Assembly (NCBI GenBank): GCA_022578965.1
Contig: MU400538.1
Span: 186,001 to 250,000, forward strand
Source of the DNA: Xylaria sp. FL1777
Lineage: Eukaryota; Ascomycota; Sordariomycetes; Xylariales; Xylariaceae
Direction: 5' to 3'
DNA length: 64,000 bases
Position numbers and translations under genes: made by a program. A model generated the notes under the pieces. It saw only the letters and a program-made list of their open reading frames with translations, was not told the DNA's origin and searched no databases. This document shows, one piece after another, positions 24,750 through 39,000 of this stretch (positions are counted from its first letter, which is position 1; each line of letters begins with the position of its first letter).

Positions 24750-25083
24750 TGTTACACGCATCGGACCAGCTGAACACTTTGTGCTATCTCCAGATGCATA
24801 GTTCAGTAAGACACTAAGACCGTACCGCGCTAAATTAAGACTTATTAAAACTGTTTTGCATACTAGAAGTAAAGCTATTTAGCTTTTACTAATCTAAAAT
24901 ATATAAGCAGACTACAAAAATTAAAAAGCCTTAAACTAATTATATATAGACTTAAGAATAGCTATTATATTTAGCAATAGCTTTAATAAAAAATATAGAC
25001 TTTTGCAGCTATAACAGATTATTATATGCAAAATAAAAAGTTAAATATTTAGTTTTAAGCCTTAATATATAGCCCTTATTATA
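24750..25083 (+). repeat. 5' LTR of element A
   Basis: 334 bp, begins TGTTAC and ends TTATTATA. It aligns without gaps to 62201-62534. The first 90 bases are almost free of RIP changes, while the remainder is heavily mutated. Confidence 0.93.
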
Positions 25084-27465
25084 AATAATTTATTACTTAT
25101 AAAAAGTTTTATACTTACTTATTATATTTATTATACTATTTATATGCTATTTTATTTAGTAATATTATTTATAATTTATTACTTATTACTTTATTAATAT
25201 AATATATTAAAAAAGAAATTATTGCTTTTTTATACATTAAGCATATTTTTACTACACGTTACAAAATATTGCAATCTTTATATTATTTTATTATACTATT
25301 AGCAGTAATTGCTTTAATTATAGTTTTTTAAGCAAAACGCTACTTTTAGCCCTAGTTAATAATACGCTATTAATTTTTTATGCTAAGCAACAAAAACATT
25401 TTATAATTTTTGTAGTTTTTTTAGCTTTTTTTACGTTAACTTTTTATTTTACTTCTAATAGTTTTCGCTAAACTTAAGCTATTTTTAGCAAGCATAGTAC
25501 TAATTAAAAAGTTTAATAAAAATAACAATAAAAAATATAAAAAGTCTAGCAAAAATTAGCTTAATTTTTATATAAATACTTAATAATTTTACGAAAACAT
25601 TTAGCAATTTTTTTAGCTACTTTGTATATTTTTAGCCAAAAAAGGGCCTTAAACACTTTAGCTATTTTTTAACAAAAAAAAACTTTAAATACTTATTTAT
25701 AAAGCAAGCTTTTAATAAAAACACTTCTTTAATTTTAATTAACTTTTTTAATTAATTAAATTAAACTTAGTTAATATATTTTTATTATTATTTAAACAAA
25801 AAAGCATAGCTTTTATTTTTTATAGCTCTTTAGATTTTAATACAGCTATAAAAAATACTTTTATAAAACTAGCAATTATATTAATTATTATAACTAACCT
25901 TTTCAAATAAATAGTATAAATGCATTACTAATTATATAATGCTTATTAAGCTATTTTTGCTTTTTGCAATAATATATTTAGCAAGCACTACTAAAACATA
26001 ATATAGCTATAATATTAATATATAATTATTTAAAATAGCTATTTATTTATGTTTTATTTATATAAAGCTTACATTAATGTTATTTTTAAGCAAATTAATG
26101 CTTTTTAAACTTGCATAACAAAAGCTAGTACTATTTTTTCCTAGCAAATTTAAAGCATAGTTATTAAATATTTATAAAACAATAAGCATAAATAAAAAGC
26201 TGTTAGCTATTTAAAAATAATAATGCAATAATACTATAATGCTTTTTTTGTTTTTTAAAAAAAGCTTACTAATTAAAAAGCTATTTAGTTTTAAGTTAGC
26301 ACTTAAGCTGCTAAAAAAAAAAAACAAATTAATAATCTTTTTACTTAAAAATATATTAATTTAGCATAACTAAATAAGCACATATAGCATTAACTTAAAA
26401 AAATGTATGCTTATATTTAAGCAATTATAAATAAATATATAATATAAACTACTATTAGTAATAAAGCTAATGTTAATTTTATTTTAAAAAATATAAGCAA
26501 AAAAACTACTTTTTGTTTAACTTTTAGTTATTGCGCGTTTAAACCTTTATTATAATCCACTTTATATTTTTAACATATAAGCTTAAAAGTTTAAATGTAA
26601 AAACTTTTTTTAAGCTAGTTTTTTTAGCAAACATAAATATGTTATACTGCTGCAAGCATATATATGCAATTTAACTTTGCATATATAAAACTTTTTGCGT
26701 TAAACAATAATAATAGCCTTTTATTTTGTTATATTTTAAGCGTTTTTAAATACTTTTATAAGTTAGATTTTAATGATTTTAATAATAAAATAAAAAAATC
26801 ATAGCTTTTTAAAAGCTTACTACTGCTATATAACTTATAATTATTGCAACTTTTACTAAGCTTTTTATATAAATTTAAAAACAAACTTATATAAGCTTTA
26901 AAACAATTAGCTTAACTTATGTTTACTACTATTAATTTTATGCATTTTAATAAGCTTGCTGCTTATAATAGTAAAAAAAGCATAAAATTTTAACTTTAGT
27001 AGCTTAAAGTTAAAGCATACTTTAAAAACTATAAACATAGCTTTTTTAAAAACTACTAAAAAATTAATTAAGTAAAATTATTACTTACAAAAAAAGCTTA
27101 ACTTTAGTACTTTTAATATAAAACCTTCATTAAAAAAATAGGTTTTATAAATTAATAGTTTATATATGTTTTTACTTTACAAAAATGCTTTAAAAATTTT
27201 GCAAAAAAATACTATAACTTAAAAAAAATACAAAAACTTAAATATTAAAGCAATACAGCTTAATACTTTACAAAATTATTTAATTTAAACAAAATAGTTT
27301 AATAGTTTAATACTACTTTTTAAAATTATATTTTTTGCGTTTTGCTTAATAATATTACTAAGTTAGTTTATTTTAAATAAAGCAAAATATTTAAATCTAA
27401 TAAAGAATTTTTTGCTGCAATTTAAAAAGCAAGCTAAATTTATAAAAACATAATAATTAACTTTA
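25084..27465 (+). pseudogene. Element A leader and gag region (decayed)
   Basis: By position this is the untranslated leader and gag of element A. Base composition is RIP-saturated and I could not read a convincing gag protein. It ends at GTTTT (27,466-27,470), the target duplicated by element B1. Confidence 0.5.
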
Positions 27466-27470
27466 GTTTT

Positions 27471-27663
27471 TGTTATAACTAGGCTACTTAAGTACTTTAG
27501 CATATGTCACAAGTTACATGTATATATAAAATATTCTTTTTATACTTATTTTATAGGAGTTTTTTTTTTTTTTTAAGCTTTAGTTTTATTAAATACTTAC
27601 TATAAAACTAAAAATATATTAACTATTATACTTAACCTTTAATGCTTTATACTTTTTGTAATA
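27471..27663 (+). repeat. 5' LTR of element B1
   Basis: 193 bp, TGTTATAACT at the start and TGTAATA at the end (RIP form of a CA terminus). One of four copies of the same length in the window. Confidence 0.93.
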
Positions 27664-30179
27664 ATTTTAAAGCTTTTTAAAATAAAGTTACTTATAATAT
27701 TTTGTTATATTACAGAATAGCTAAATATTAATTAACTATACAAGCTAGTGCTATTTTTAATAGCTTTTCTTTAGAACAAACTTTAATAATGAACTAAAAA
27801 TAAACTTAATACAAATTATTTTTAAAACTAAGCTTAAATAAACAACAATTATTTAATGCTTTAAGTATTAATACTTAATTATTGCAAATATAAATTATAT
27901 AGCTTTTAGCTAAAATTAAAAAGCTAAAGCAGCAAATTACGTAGCAAAAAAATAAAAGCAAACAAGTTGCTTTAAAATCGAAAACAGCTTGTATTATTTT
28001 TATTTTATAATTAAATAAACAAAAAAACTAAAAAACAACATTTTTAAAAAAACAAAAAAACCTTTTAAACTTTAAAAAACGATTTTATAACTTAGGTTAA
28101 AAATAAAAACATAAAAATTCTAGTAATAATAACAACTCTTTATTCTTTAGCTTTAATAAAAAGCATAATTAAAAAAAACCTAAATATTAATTATATTAAA
28201 ATTGCTTATATTATTATTAGCGCTATTTATTTAAAAATATTAATTTTAGCTAACTATTAAAGTTTAATTATAACTTTTTTAGCATAAAATTTACTTATTA
28301 ATGCTAGCTAAAATAAATAAAAAAACTTTAGATTATTTTTAAAAAAGCTAATTAGAAATTTTATTGCAATAAAAACAAAATTTTATATATATATAACAAC
28401 ATAAACTAAAACTATAAAAATGCTTATTAATTAATATTATAAAAGTTATTAACTTTGGAAAAAAAACAATTTAAAATTAACTAAAAGGTATTTTTAAACT
28501 AAACTAAAACTTTGCTTAAGCAGTTTGTTTTTTTATAAGCTAATATAAATATATAATTAAAACAAGCAAGTTAATAAGCTAATTAAAACCTAAAGCTATT
28601 TAATTAATACTTTATTAGCATTAAACTTTAAAATGTTTGCTAAAATAAAAGTAAAAAAGCCTTGTTATATTATTAAAAATTAAGTATATTATTTTAGCAA
28701 AAGCTAATAAACTACTATAACTTACTGCTAATTATATAAGCTAATATAATTAATGTTATATAATAACGCTAAAAATTAATAACTAAAAAACAACGTTTAA
28801 ACTGCAGTAAAAAAAAACTAAAATTAAACGTTACTTAAATTATTAATAAATTAACTTTAAATATTAAGCAAAACTAAACTAATAATTAGTATACTAATAT
28901 TAGCTGCAAAAACAATAATATTAGTTTTAATAATTAGAACTATTTTTACAAAAGTAATAATTATAATAATAGCTATAATAATAATAACTAAAGATTTTAT
29001 AAAAGCAATAATAGTTATAAAAGCTAAAACTAATACTATAAAAGCAATAATAATAAAAGTTATAGCTAGTACTAAAACCAAAAATATATAAACAATTAAA
29101 GTAATAATAATAATATTTATACTTTAGAAAACTATTATATTTTTAGAACTTTTTTAAATTAATTTTAAAACAATAATAAAAGTAGTTTAAATTTAAACTT
29201 TTATAAAAATTTTACTTGCTATAACTATAAATAACTTAGCTATATTACTTTTAATTGCTTTTAGCTTAAAAGTAATAATAATAATAATAATAATAAAAAC
29301 AATAAATTTAATAGTTATACTAGCTATAATAGTAATATTACTTAAAAACAAATTATTTAAAAAATCTAAATAAATAAAAACTAAAACATAAATAAAAAAA
29401 ACTAAAAATAGTAATTAAAGTTTTATATATTTTTTTTATAAAAGCTATAATATTATAACTTAAAAAACAAATAATAAGCTTAATACTAATTATATTAGCT
29501 ATAAGTTTTAAGCTAAAGTTATTATTTTATATACTTATTTTATGCTGTTTTTATATTTTTTATATTATTTATTTTATTAGCTTTATAAAACTATTTATTA
29601 AAACTTATATTAATTTTAATTTATGCGCTAAATATAATTATATTAGTTTTATTTTTGCTTTTTATTATAAATTATAGCAAGCATTTTTTTGTATATTTGC
29701 ATTATAGCATGCTACTAAAAGTAAATTTTTTATTTATAAAGCTTATTAAATTATTTATAAATTAATTAATAGTTATAGTATTACTTGTAGAATTAAACAT
29801 ATATGCATAGTTATTAATTATAACTATTGCTTTAAAAGCAGCTTTTTTTTATTATTTTAAACTACTTTAAAAAATAAAAAAATTATACTAAATTTAAGCA
29901 CTAATTAATAGTTTTTTAAATTATGCTACTTTTAAATAAAAATACTTAGCTTAATTAAATTTATAAAGGCTTATTAAAACTAAGCTTATTATTACGCTAT
30001 TATTTAACTACTTAAATTTATATAGCTTAAAAAATTAAAAAAAAGCTTTAGTTATTTTAATTTTATAGCAATTTTAAAAAAGTTTTATAACTTATTTAAG
30101 TTTTTTAATATTAATAAAACAAACATATTACTATAATTAAAGCAAAAAAACTTTACTATTAAGCTAAAAAAAAACATAG

Positions 30180-31462
30180 TTATATTTTATTTTTTTATAT
30201 ATTTATTAGCTTAAAATAAGCTAAAAAAACTATAAAAATAGCTTAATAAAATACTAAAAGCAAAAAAAATTAAAAAGTTTACTAGCTTTATTAGCGCTTT
30301 AATTTTTTTTATATTTAAAAAAAATAAAAGCTTACGCTTATATATAAACTATAAAAAACTTAATTAAGTTATATGTAAAAATTAATACATTTTATTACTT
30401 ATTTTAAAGCTGCTTAATAAAATTTTAAAAGCTAAAATCTTTAGCAAAATTAACTTTAAAAACGTTTATTATTGCTTATGCATTTAAAAAAAAAATAAAT
30501 AAAAAATAGCATTTTATATATGCTATAGCTACTATAAATTTTTAGTTATATTTATAAGTTTATTAAATATTTTTGCTACTTTTTAAAATTATATATAAAA
30601 AGCATTTAACAATATAATAAATATATTTTATATTATATATTTTAATAATATGCTTATTTTTTTTTTAAATAAAGATTTTTATATAAAACATATTTAAAAC
30701 GTTATTAAAAAGCTATAAAAAGCAAAACTATATGCTAAGCTATTTAAATACTAATTTTATTAAAAAAAAATCAAATTTTTAAGTTATATTATTTTTAGCT
30801 AAAAAATTAAAATAAACTTTTTATATATAAACATTATTTAATAATAGTTTATACTAAATATTTATTAAGCGCTATAATAATTTTTAAAGTTTTGTAATTT
30901 TTATTGCTGTTTTATAAACAGGTATTTTTATATTGCTGCACTTTTATTTAAGTATTTAAAAAAAAACGCAACAAAAACAAAAAAAAGTTAAATTTTCTTA
31001 AATAGTTCTAAAAAAAAAGCTTTTAAAAACTTTTAGAATATATTTAAGCAAACCATTTTTTTTATACATTTTAATCCCGAAAAACAAATATTACTAAAAA
31101 CCGATTTTTTTAAGGTAGCTTTTGCAAAAAATTTATTTTAGCAAAATAATTAAAGCATTTTTAAACTAGTTATGTTTTATTTTTAAAAGCTATCCAAAAA
31201 AAAAATGCAATATAATATGCTTAACTAAAAAATGCTTGCAATAATAAATTGCTTTAAACATTAGTAGCATTATTTATAAAAAAACAATTTACTAATTAAA
31301 GTATTAATTAATTATGCTAACTTTTAAGCGTTTATAAAAATGCTAAAGCTTAATAAAAAGCAAGCTTATTAATATTTATTATTAGCTTTTTTTAATTTTA
31401 TTATTAAATACTAAGCAAGCAAAAAAAACAGAGCTAATTTTTTTTTGCGTTATTTTAATTAT
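30180..31462 (+). pseudogene. Element B1 reverse transcriptase and RNase H relic
   Basis: One frame, with RIP stops but no frameshift, covers the RT and RNase H domains. Visible segments are S-L-R-L-Y-I-N-Y-K-K-L-N (family L-R-x-C-V-D-Y-R-x-L-N) near 30,329, Y-Y-K-F-L-V near 30,525, and the active site Y-F-N-N at 30,638-30,649 (Asp to Asn). They are followed by A-K-L-Y-A-K-L, then F-N-P-E-K-Q-I-L-L-K-T-D at about 31,070, L-N-K-K-Q-A and F-N-F-I-I-K-Y near the RNase H end. The frame is cut by element C after R-Y-F-N-Y and resumes in register at 46,358. Confidence 0.88.
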
Positions 31463-31766
31463 TAAAGTAAAGTAAAGTGGCTAAATGAGCTAACTAGCTA
31501 ATTGGAGTAAGTTTGGGCTAAGTTATATAATAGAAATAAAAGTATAAGTATTGCGCTAAATTTTAAAATATAGATTTAACTATTATGCTTAATATTATGA
31601 AAATTAGCTACAGTTGCTTTATTTGTATTGTTAAATAGCTTTTTAATTAATTGTTTAATTTTTTAATTTATATATAGCTTAATTGCTTAAATGCATAAGT
31701 TATAACTTATCTTTTTGCAATTAAAGTGTTATAGTAAATTTTGCGTAATTATATTGCTTTATTTTA
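31463..31766 (+). repeat. 5' LTR of element C
   Basis: 304 bp, gap-free match to 46050-46353. More heavily RIP-mutated than the 3' copy. Confidence 0.93.
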
Positions 31767-34700
31767 TTAGTGTTTTTAGTAAGGCCGATTTTTTATTTAC
31801 TATAAATAATATTATAAAACTAACAAACAAATAATTTATTATTGCTAACTTATATATTTAATTTATTTATTTATTAATTGCTATAATTTTTATAAGCAGA
31901 ACATAATATATTATATTTAGTTGCTTTAGCTAGCAATAAGCAAAGCTTGCTTAACATAAGCAGTTTAATTACGATTAGCACGAACATTTAAGCTAGCAGC
32001 TTTTAATTAATAAAGCTTAAAACAAACGTATAAAAATATTAAACTGTTTTTTTTAATTTAGCTTGCAAAACGCTTTTATTTTTTTTAGCAAAACAACAAT
32101 TAAGTGTTAAAATGTTAGTACGATTTTTAGAATAGCATAGCTAAAAAACTATTTGTTAAAAACTTTTAAAGGGCTAAAAAAAGAAAATTTTCGCTAGAAA
32201 GCTAGTACTTTATAAAAAAAAAAGCATAATTGCTTTCGTATAAATAAAAAAAAACAAAAAATAAGCTTAAAAAAAAATAAAAGTTGCTAAAACTTTTAAA
32301 AAGCTATAATGCAAGCAAAACTAACGCTTATTTATACTAAATAAGTTTAAGTTTATACGTTAATATATAAAGCTATTAACAATTAAGAATATATTTTGTT
32401 TTTTAAGCTAATATAGTTTTTTATTAAGAAGTAAAAAGCAAGGTTTTTTAAATGTAAGCTAGCTATTGCTTAAAAACTTTACATAAAACGTAACTATTGC
32501 TTTTTTATAGCACTTATTATTAAATAAAGAAGCTTTAAAAAAAAGAAAAAAGCATGCTACTTTTATAAATAAAAGGCTATAAAAAAATAAAGCTTGCTTA
32601 ATAAAACTTGCGTAAAGCAAAGCAAGCTAAATTAAAAAACAAAAAAACTAAACGTTATAAAGCATATAAAAAAATAAAAGCATATAAAAAACAAAAATAT
32701 AAAAGCATTTAAAGAAAAACTTAAAGAGCTATAAAAAATAAGCTAGTAGTTTTTATAGATGCAAATAAAAAAAATTATTAAGTTTTTTAAAAAAAAAGTT
32801 TAAAAAAACAGCACAAAAAAACTTAAATATATAAAATACTTAAAAATTTTAAGCATTTTATATTTTTTTTTTTTTTTAAACTTATATTTTTACTTAGTTT
32901 ACTTTTATTATCTTTTTTAGCTTACTTTTTTTATTACTTTTATACAAACTTTACTCTAATTTATTATATAGCTTAAAAGTTTAAAAATTATAGCTTAATT
33001 AAATAATTTAGCTATAAAAAATTATTAAATTTTCTTATATTAATATATAAAAAACACTAAAACTACTTACAAACAAAAAAAATAAAAATAATTAGCTTAT
33101 TATTTTTAAAAAGTATTAAAGCAACTTTATTTAGCTTAAGTTATTTTAATAATAAGTATAATGCTAAAATTAAGTTATTATTTATGCTTTTTAACTTAAA
33201 ACTAAACTAGCATTTATTGTTTAATAGGTTAAAAGTAAGCAAATAATTAAACGATTTAAATGCTTTTTTTTGTATAAAGCGCTTTAAAAACATTAATAAA
33301 ATTAAATAAGTTTTTGTTTATTGCAATATTTTTTAAACAAAAAAAATAGTAAAAATAATACTAAAAGATTATTTATTATAAATTAAAGCTTATAAACTGC
33401 TTAAGCAAAAGTTTAAGCTTTAAAACTTTAAGCAAAATAAGTTTGCTATTATTATATTATAAAATTTTAAAGCTTGCTTAAAAGCTATATATTTTATTAA
33501 TTTTAAAACTTATTTTTTTTAGCATTAAATATATGCTAAAAATATTAAGGCCTAAAAAGATTACTACTTTAATTTTTAATTTACTTAAGGTTTGCTTAAA
33601 GAGCTAAATTAAAATACTATTAATAAAATAATAAAGTTTTTTAAAAAGTTATATAATAACTTAAATAAAATATTTTATAAAAACTTTTATAAAACATTAA
33701 ATAACTAAATTAATAAAAAGTTTAAGCTAGATCTTTACTTTAAAAAAACAAAAAAAGCACATAAAATATAAAAAAAAGTTAATTATTTATATAATTATAA
33801 TTTTAATAAGCTTTTATATATTGCTATTAATACTGCTAAGCTAGCTATTAATATAATTATATTAGCTGCTAAAACAGTTATTATTAAAAGGCAGCAAATA
33901 GAATTAGCTTAACATTTTGCTTATAACTAAAATATAAACAATATTATTAAGCAAATATAGCAGCTAAAGTTAAAACAAAAAAACGTAGTAATTATAAAAG
34001 AAAAACTAAAAAAAATGCTAAAAAAACTACAAAATTAGTATGTTTAGCTAATTAATTAAAAACTATAAGCACTATAATATTACAAAATTAATATAAACTT
34101 ATTAAAAAAGTAAGTATTTAGTATTAACGCTATAACTTTTAAATATTTACAAAAAAGTAAATATAACTTTAAAAAACAAAAATAAAGCAAACAATCGTTT
34201 AATTTTTTATAACAAGTAAAATTAAATAACTTTTATTTAATAAAAAGAACTATTTATTAAAAATGTAGCATAAATAATTATTATGTTTATAAGTGTAGTT
34301 TTGCTTATAAATTAAAAAAGGAAAATATTATATATTAGAACTTTAAATAGTGTTTAAAAAAGCTAGAATTTTTTACAAGCCTTAAATGTATAAAGGTTCT
34401 TTTTAAAGTTATAAAAATTAGCAAAAATAAAAAAAAAATTTTTAATGCTATAATAAAATAAATATATAACTTTGTTTTAAGCAATAATAAATTGCTTAAG
34501 CAAAAAGCTTATTATTAACTATAAAAAAAAAACTTTATTTTAAATAATAAAGATTTAAATGCTAAAATAAAAAGCAAACAAAAAAGTTAAAAAAAAAAAA
34601 AACTTTATTAGCTAAATAATAAGCAGCTAAACTAATTTTTAAATAAAAAGTTTAATAATTAAATTAGTACGCTTTATAAAATAGAACTAATAAAAGCTTG

Positions 34701-37700
34701 CAATATTAAAAAAAACAACTTAATAAACAGCAAGCTAAATAATAGCTTTATTGCAACTAATTAAAACTTTATATAAAGCATTTTTTATAATATAAATAGC
34801 ACTAAAGTTTTATAAAGCTATATACTAAGTAGAAAAATTAGTATAAATATGTTTTAAGCTAATTGTTATAAGCTTTTAACTAAAAAAGCTGCTTTTTACT
34901 AAACAAAAAATAAAAAAAAACCTAAAAAACAAAAAAAAGAGCTTTTTATAAGTCAAACAATTAAAAAGATTTATTTAAATAATAACAAGTTTTTTATTTA
35001 GTTTAATACTAAAAATATATAAATAAACAATAATTTTTATAAGCAAAATATTTTATTAGAACTAAAGAACTTTAATTATTAAAAGCTTTAAAAAATCTAA
35101 AAAGCAAAATTTATAAAAAAAAGCTTAAAATTTAAAAAAATGTAAGCTAAAAAATTCAAGAACTTTTTAAACAAAAAAACAGATGTTACTTTTAAGAACT
35201 TTATACTAGAAGTTTTAAAGTACTTTAATGTTTTTATTTAAATAATTGCTTAAATAAAAGCTAAGTTATATTTTAAAGTAGCAAAAGTACTTAAGCTAAT
35301 GCTAAAAACAATATTACTACTTTTAAATAACTTTAATAAAAGCTTAAATTAAAGAATTAAACTAAATATGCTACAGCTTATTTTAAAAAAAAAAAGCAAC
35401 AAGTTAAAATATAAAGCTTAATTAAAAACTTTATTACAAAAAATCTTAATTTAAATAAACATAAAGAATGCTTTTTTTTATAAAAGCATAAACTTTTTAG
35501 AAAACAATATAAAATTTTAATAGCTAGCAGTTAAAAAAACATAAGAAAGTTTTTAGCTAATATTATAATTAGCTAGTTAGCTTAATAAACATAAATTACT
35601 TAGTAGTACTTGCAAAACTAGCTTTTTATTAAACTATTTAATAGTATAAATAAATAAAAAAATAAAATATAACAGTTTTATTATGTATACTTATATGCTT
35701 TAATTTAGCTTTATAGCTGCTTTTTTAAAAAAGCAACGCTATAAAATAATAAAGGTTTTTTGCGATTAAAACTAATAAAATAATTAAGTAATATTGTTTT
35801 TTGCTTATATTGCTTTAGATTTTTAAACGTTAGAAAACAAGCTAAAGTTCGATAAAATATTTTTTAAAATTTTAAACTAATATAATATTATATATTTATT
35901 ATTTAAAAATAACTTAAAAAAGCAAAAGTTATTAATTATTATACTTATGCCGCTTTTAAAAAAAGTAATATTTTTAGCTAAACTTTAGCTTAGTGCTAAT
36001 TTTATATTAATAGCGCTAAAAGAAAAAAATAAGCTTAAAAAGCTAATATAATTAGCATTAATAATTTTAAGAAGTATTAACTAAACTTTTAACCTTTTTA
36101 AAATAAAAATTTATAAAAAACATAATAATTATACTAGTAATAGCAGCTTAAATTTATTTAAAAAAACATTAAGGTATAAGTTTTATAATAAAGAAAATTT
36201 AAGCTTAATAGATTATTTTAATTAAAAATACTTAAGCTTTTTAAATTTATGCTTTATGTTAGCTTTACTGCTAAGATTGCAAAGTATTTTAGCTATATTT
36301 TTAAGTGTTATAAAGCTAGAAAAATATATATAGCTTTGTTTAAAGCTTACTATAAAAATAAAAGACAAAATTTATAAAGAAAATATTACTAAGATTATTA
36401 ATTTTAAAGCATAGTTTAGTATTATTATAAACTTATTTATTAATAAAAATAGCTTTATTACTAAAAATATAAATATAACTTAAAAAAGATTTAACTAAAC
36501 TAGTAATTTTGTTAAATATATAAAATGTTTAAAAATTACTATTTAAATAAGCAAAAGGTTGCTGCTTTTTTTGCTATATATAGTTAGTAAAAAACAAGCT
36601 ATTTATTTTTTGTTGCTAAAAATAAACTTTATTATAAAGTTATAAATAAGTTTATATTTTTAGGGCTTTTATATAATAGCTAATATAATATTTAAAACTA
36701 GTTAAATTATTGTACTAGTAATAAATTATATTAAAGGACTAAATTTAAAAGCTTAAGGTTATTAGTAATTAAAAAACTAATATATATTTGTTAAACTACT
36801 AGCTTAGCAAATAAGCTATATAAAGCATAAAAATGCCGGATTTTAAATAAGAAATTTAACAATTAGTAAAAAGAAATAAAAGTAAAATTAAAAGAACATA
36901 GTTTAAGAAAATATACAAGTGCAAACTTTTAAGAAAATTAAAACTTATATAATAATATAACATTAGTAGCTTTTTTAATTTTTTTTATATAAAATATTAA
37001 ACTTTTTAAGAACTTAGGAATATAAAACAATAAAAAGGTTTACGTTATTTTTAATAATAATTAATTACTTAGAATACTTTTAATTGTAATAAAAAAAGCG
37101 CTAAAGCAAAAAAACATTAAAAGATTAATAATTATAAAAACTAAAAATCCTGCATATAAATTAAAAAGCAAGTATAACTTAATTATAACTTTAATTTAAG
37201 TACTATTAACTTTTTAAGCTTTAAAAACTAACAAATTAATAAAGGATAAAACAATAATTTTAAATATAATATATAAAACAAAAAATAAAAAGATTTATTT
37301 TAAGGATAACGTGCTATTTAATAGTATTGTTTTATTTGGATTTTATAAGTAAAAAAAGCAAGCTTTAAAAAAAGCAAGCTATTACTTAGAAAATTTTACG
37401 CTATTTTAACAAAATAGCATTTATTAAAACATATATTTATGTTTTAGTACTATTTTTAAAAGTATTTAACTAACTATTAAATAACTAGCTGTTTTTTTAA
37501 AGAAGCTTTATATAATTAACTTTACTTAGTAAAAGGCAGCATTGCTAACTAAAATATAGTATTATAAAAAAATAGCACTTTTTTAAGACTTTTTTAAAAT
37601 AAAAAGAATATATAATAAAATTTTTCCTTTTTATAAAATTAAAACAGTTTTTTATAAAGTATAGCAAATATGTAATATTTTAATTTTTAAGCTTTTAAAA

Positions 37701-37849
37701 AATATTACTATAAAGGTTTTAAAAACTTAACTTAAGCATAGCGTTTTTAAAAAAGCTTATAGTTTGTATTGTAACGTTTAGTTTTTAGTGCAAAAAAAAA
37801 GTAAAAAAGTTTAGTTAATTAATTTAGCTATAAAAATAAACGCGGTTAT
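31767..37849 (+). pseudogene. Element C leader, gag and N-terminal pol region (decayed)
   Basis: About 6.1 kb of AT-saturated DNA before the RT relic. By position it should hold the leader, gag and protease. Protein-like stretches occur around 33,700-34,500 and 35,100-36,900, but no domain could be named with confidence. Confidence 0.4.
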
Positions 37850-39000
37850 TATATGTAATGCTAATTTTTCTTAAAGCTATAATAAGTTTTTTAAAAAGTT
37901 TGCAATATATAAAATAATTTCTGTAGTTAATTTATTTTTAAAATACAATTAAATACTACTTTTTATTTTTAGCTAAATAATAATAGCTTTTTTTATACTA
38001 ATAAGCTTTTTTTAAATAATTACTTTTTTGCAAGAAGTAATAAATTTAGTAGCTTAATTTTTAAAAATACTATTAAAAGTTTTATATAATATATTACTAA
38101 TAAAGTGCGAACTTTTTTTTAATAATATAGTAGTTAAAGGACTTATTACTAAATATAATAATTATAAAGTTGCTTTAAGTATTAAGCAATTTATGTTAAA
38201 ATATTTTAAAAATTTTAATGTTATGCTATTTAATTTTAAGTTAGCTAAAATTATAGCTAGCATACTTAAAAGCAAATAAGCAAAACAAACAATTAAAATA
38301 GTTAGCTATATATGTAGCATTAATAATAAAAGTTTAGTAAGAACAAAAGTAGTAAAAATTCTTAAATAGAAGACTTACAAAAACATTATAAAAATACGGT
38401 CTTTTTTAAAAATAACGGTATACTACTAAATATAAATACAAAGGTATGTTATAATTGCAAAACTATTAATAGTTTTATTATAGAAAAATAAGCTGTTTTG
38501 CTTTAAAGAACTATAAAAAAAAGCTATAAAAAAGCTTTAAAAAGTTATTATAATAGCTTTTATTTTTATTACTTTTAATTATACAAAAAAACTTATTTAA
38601 CTAAAGGTTAATGTTTTTAAAACTAGCTAAAATGCTATTTTATGCTAAAAGGTTAATAAAACTATTAAGCTAGCAAAATATAAGTTTAAAACATAAAAAA
38701 GCTTTAAAAAAAGATATAATGCTATAAAGCTAAAAAGGCTTGCTATTATTAAAACTTTTTAAAAGTTATAAAACTATTTTTATAAGATTACGTTTTATTT
38801 AAAAACTAATGCAAAAGTTTTTATAGTATAGCTAAATAATGGATTTTTAGCATTACTAAATGTTTAATTAACAAAATAAATAGCATATATAAAAACTTTT
38901 AATTTTATACTTTATTATATGCTAAAAAAAAAATATATAGCTATTAATAAGCTTTTTAGGAAACTTTTTAAACTATTAAATGAATTAAATAATTATTAAA
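37850..39000 (+). pseudogene. Element C reverse transcriptase and RNase H relic
   Basis: The catalytic motif reads F-F-N-N-I-V-V-K-G (38,115-38,141), the RIP form of F-x-D-D followed by the V-K-G-P turn of this fungal Gypsy branch. It is followed by a frame resembling I-K-I-V-S-Y-I-C (family I-V-G-Y-x-C) and T-E-I-R-S-F-L-like sequence. The RNase H start lies near 38,600. The sequence differs clearly from A and B, so C is a separate family. Confidence 0.75.

Noticed and set aside
28857..29081. Small hydrophobic open frames in the AT block, here and at 39,297-39,554, 49,620-49,853 and 53,621-53,842
   Set aside because: Ile/Phe/Leu/Asn-rich translations of RIP-saturated DNA without domain content, lying on the strand opposite pol. 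The one at 46,994-47,197 is different: it is a stop-free part of the B1 integrase relic.
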